DNA of 10,013 nucleotides from an uncultured Clostridia bacterium (GTDB lineage: Bacteria; Bacillota; Clostridia; Christensenellales; UBA1242), in contig CAOJFR010000035.1 of the NCBI GenBank assembly GCA_948434855.1, positions 1-10,013 on the forward strand, read 5' to 3'. The number at the start of each line of letters is the position of its first letter. Position 1 is the stretch's first letter. A program made the translations under genes and the position numbers. The notes under the pieces are model-generated. The model was given only the letters and a program-made list of their open reading frames with translations. It ran no database searches and had not been told where the DNA came from. Shown here one piece after another: positions 10,013-10,013 of the stretch.

Positions 10013-10013
10013 T

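Noticed and set aside
1..10013. Promoters, terminators, RNA genes, CRISPR arrays or insertion sequences
   Set aside because: The window is coding throughout, and no inverted-repeat, direct-repeat array or tRNA-like signals stood out. AT-rich promoter-like boxes inside the ORF are expected by chance.

Overview
The whole window is one stretch of a single giant gene on the minus strand. Reading the reverse complement in one frame from position 10012 down to position 2 gives 3,337 consecutive sense codons with no stop. Neither the start nor the stop of the gene is in the window, so the full protein is longer than 3,337 residues (over roughly 370 kDa). I found no frameshift, intergenic gap, RNA gene, mobile element or CRISPR array. 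The plus strand holds only short chance ORFs.

The DNA is AT-rich (about one third G+C by eye). Arg is almost always AGA, and I read a single CGN codon. All 11 Trp codons are TGG and there is no in-frame TGA, so the standard bacterial code fits better than the Mycoplasma code. The protein is rich in Asn, Ser, Thr and Tyr, poor in Cys, and carries InlB/Flg_new-type B-repeat signatures (GYRFEGWY, TFAGWYS). This style is typical of very large surface or secreted proteins of AT-rich, often gut-associated, Bacillota or related Mycoplasmatota-like lineages. The taxon is an inference. No signal peptide, membrane anchor or sorting motif is in view, so the cell-surface location is also inferred.

Layout in protein order (high to low coordinates): (1) residues 1-1847 (10012-4472) are a long, Tyr/Asn-rich, apparently all-beta region made of strongly diverged repeats, with no Trp before residue 1654; (2) residues 1848-1877 (4471-4382) are a Gly/Ser/Asn linker ending in an acidic cluster; (3) a further beta-rich stretch leads to a divergent InlB B-repeat at residues 2147-2211 (3574-3380); (4) more beta-rich sequence follows, including a Gly/Asp loop and a segment (2251-2129) resembling one far upstream (7603-7457); (5) residues 2679-3041 (1978-890) are a 363-residue proline-free block that looks mostly alpha-helical; (6) a beta-rich return ends in a second InlB-like repeat (229-2) that is cut by the window edge.

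The function is unknown. The best reading is a modular adhesin-like or scaffold surface protein. The most notable points are the eroded repeat architecture, the abrupt helical insert and the sheer unbroken length.
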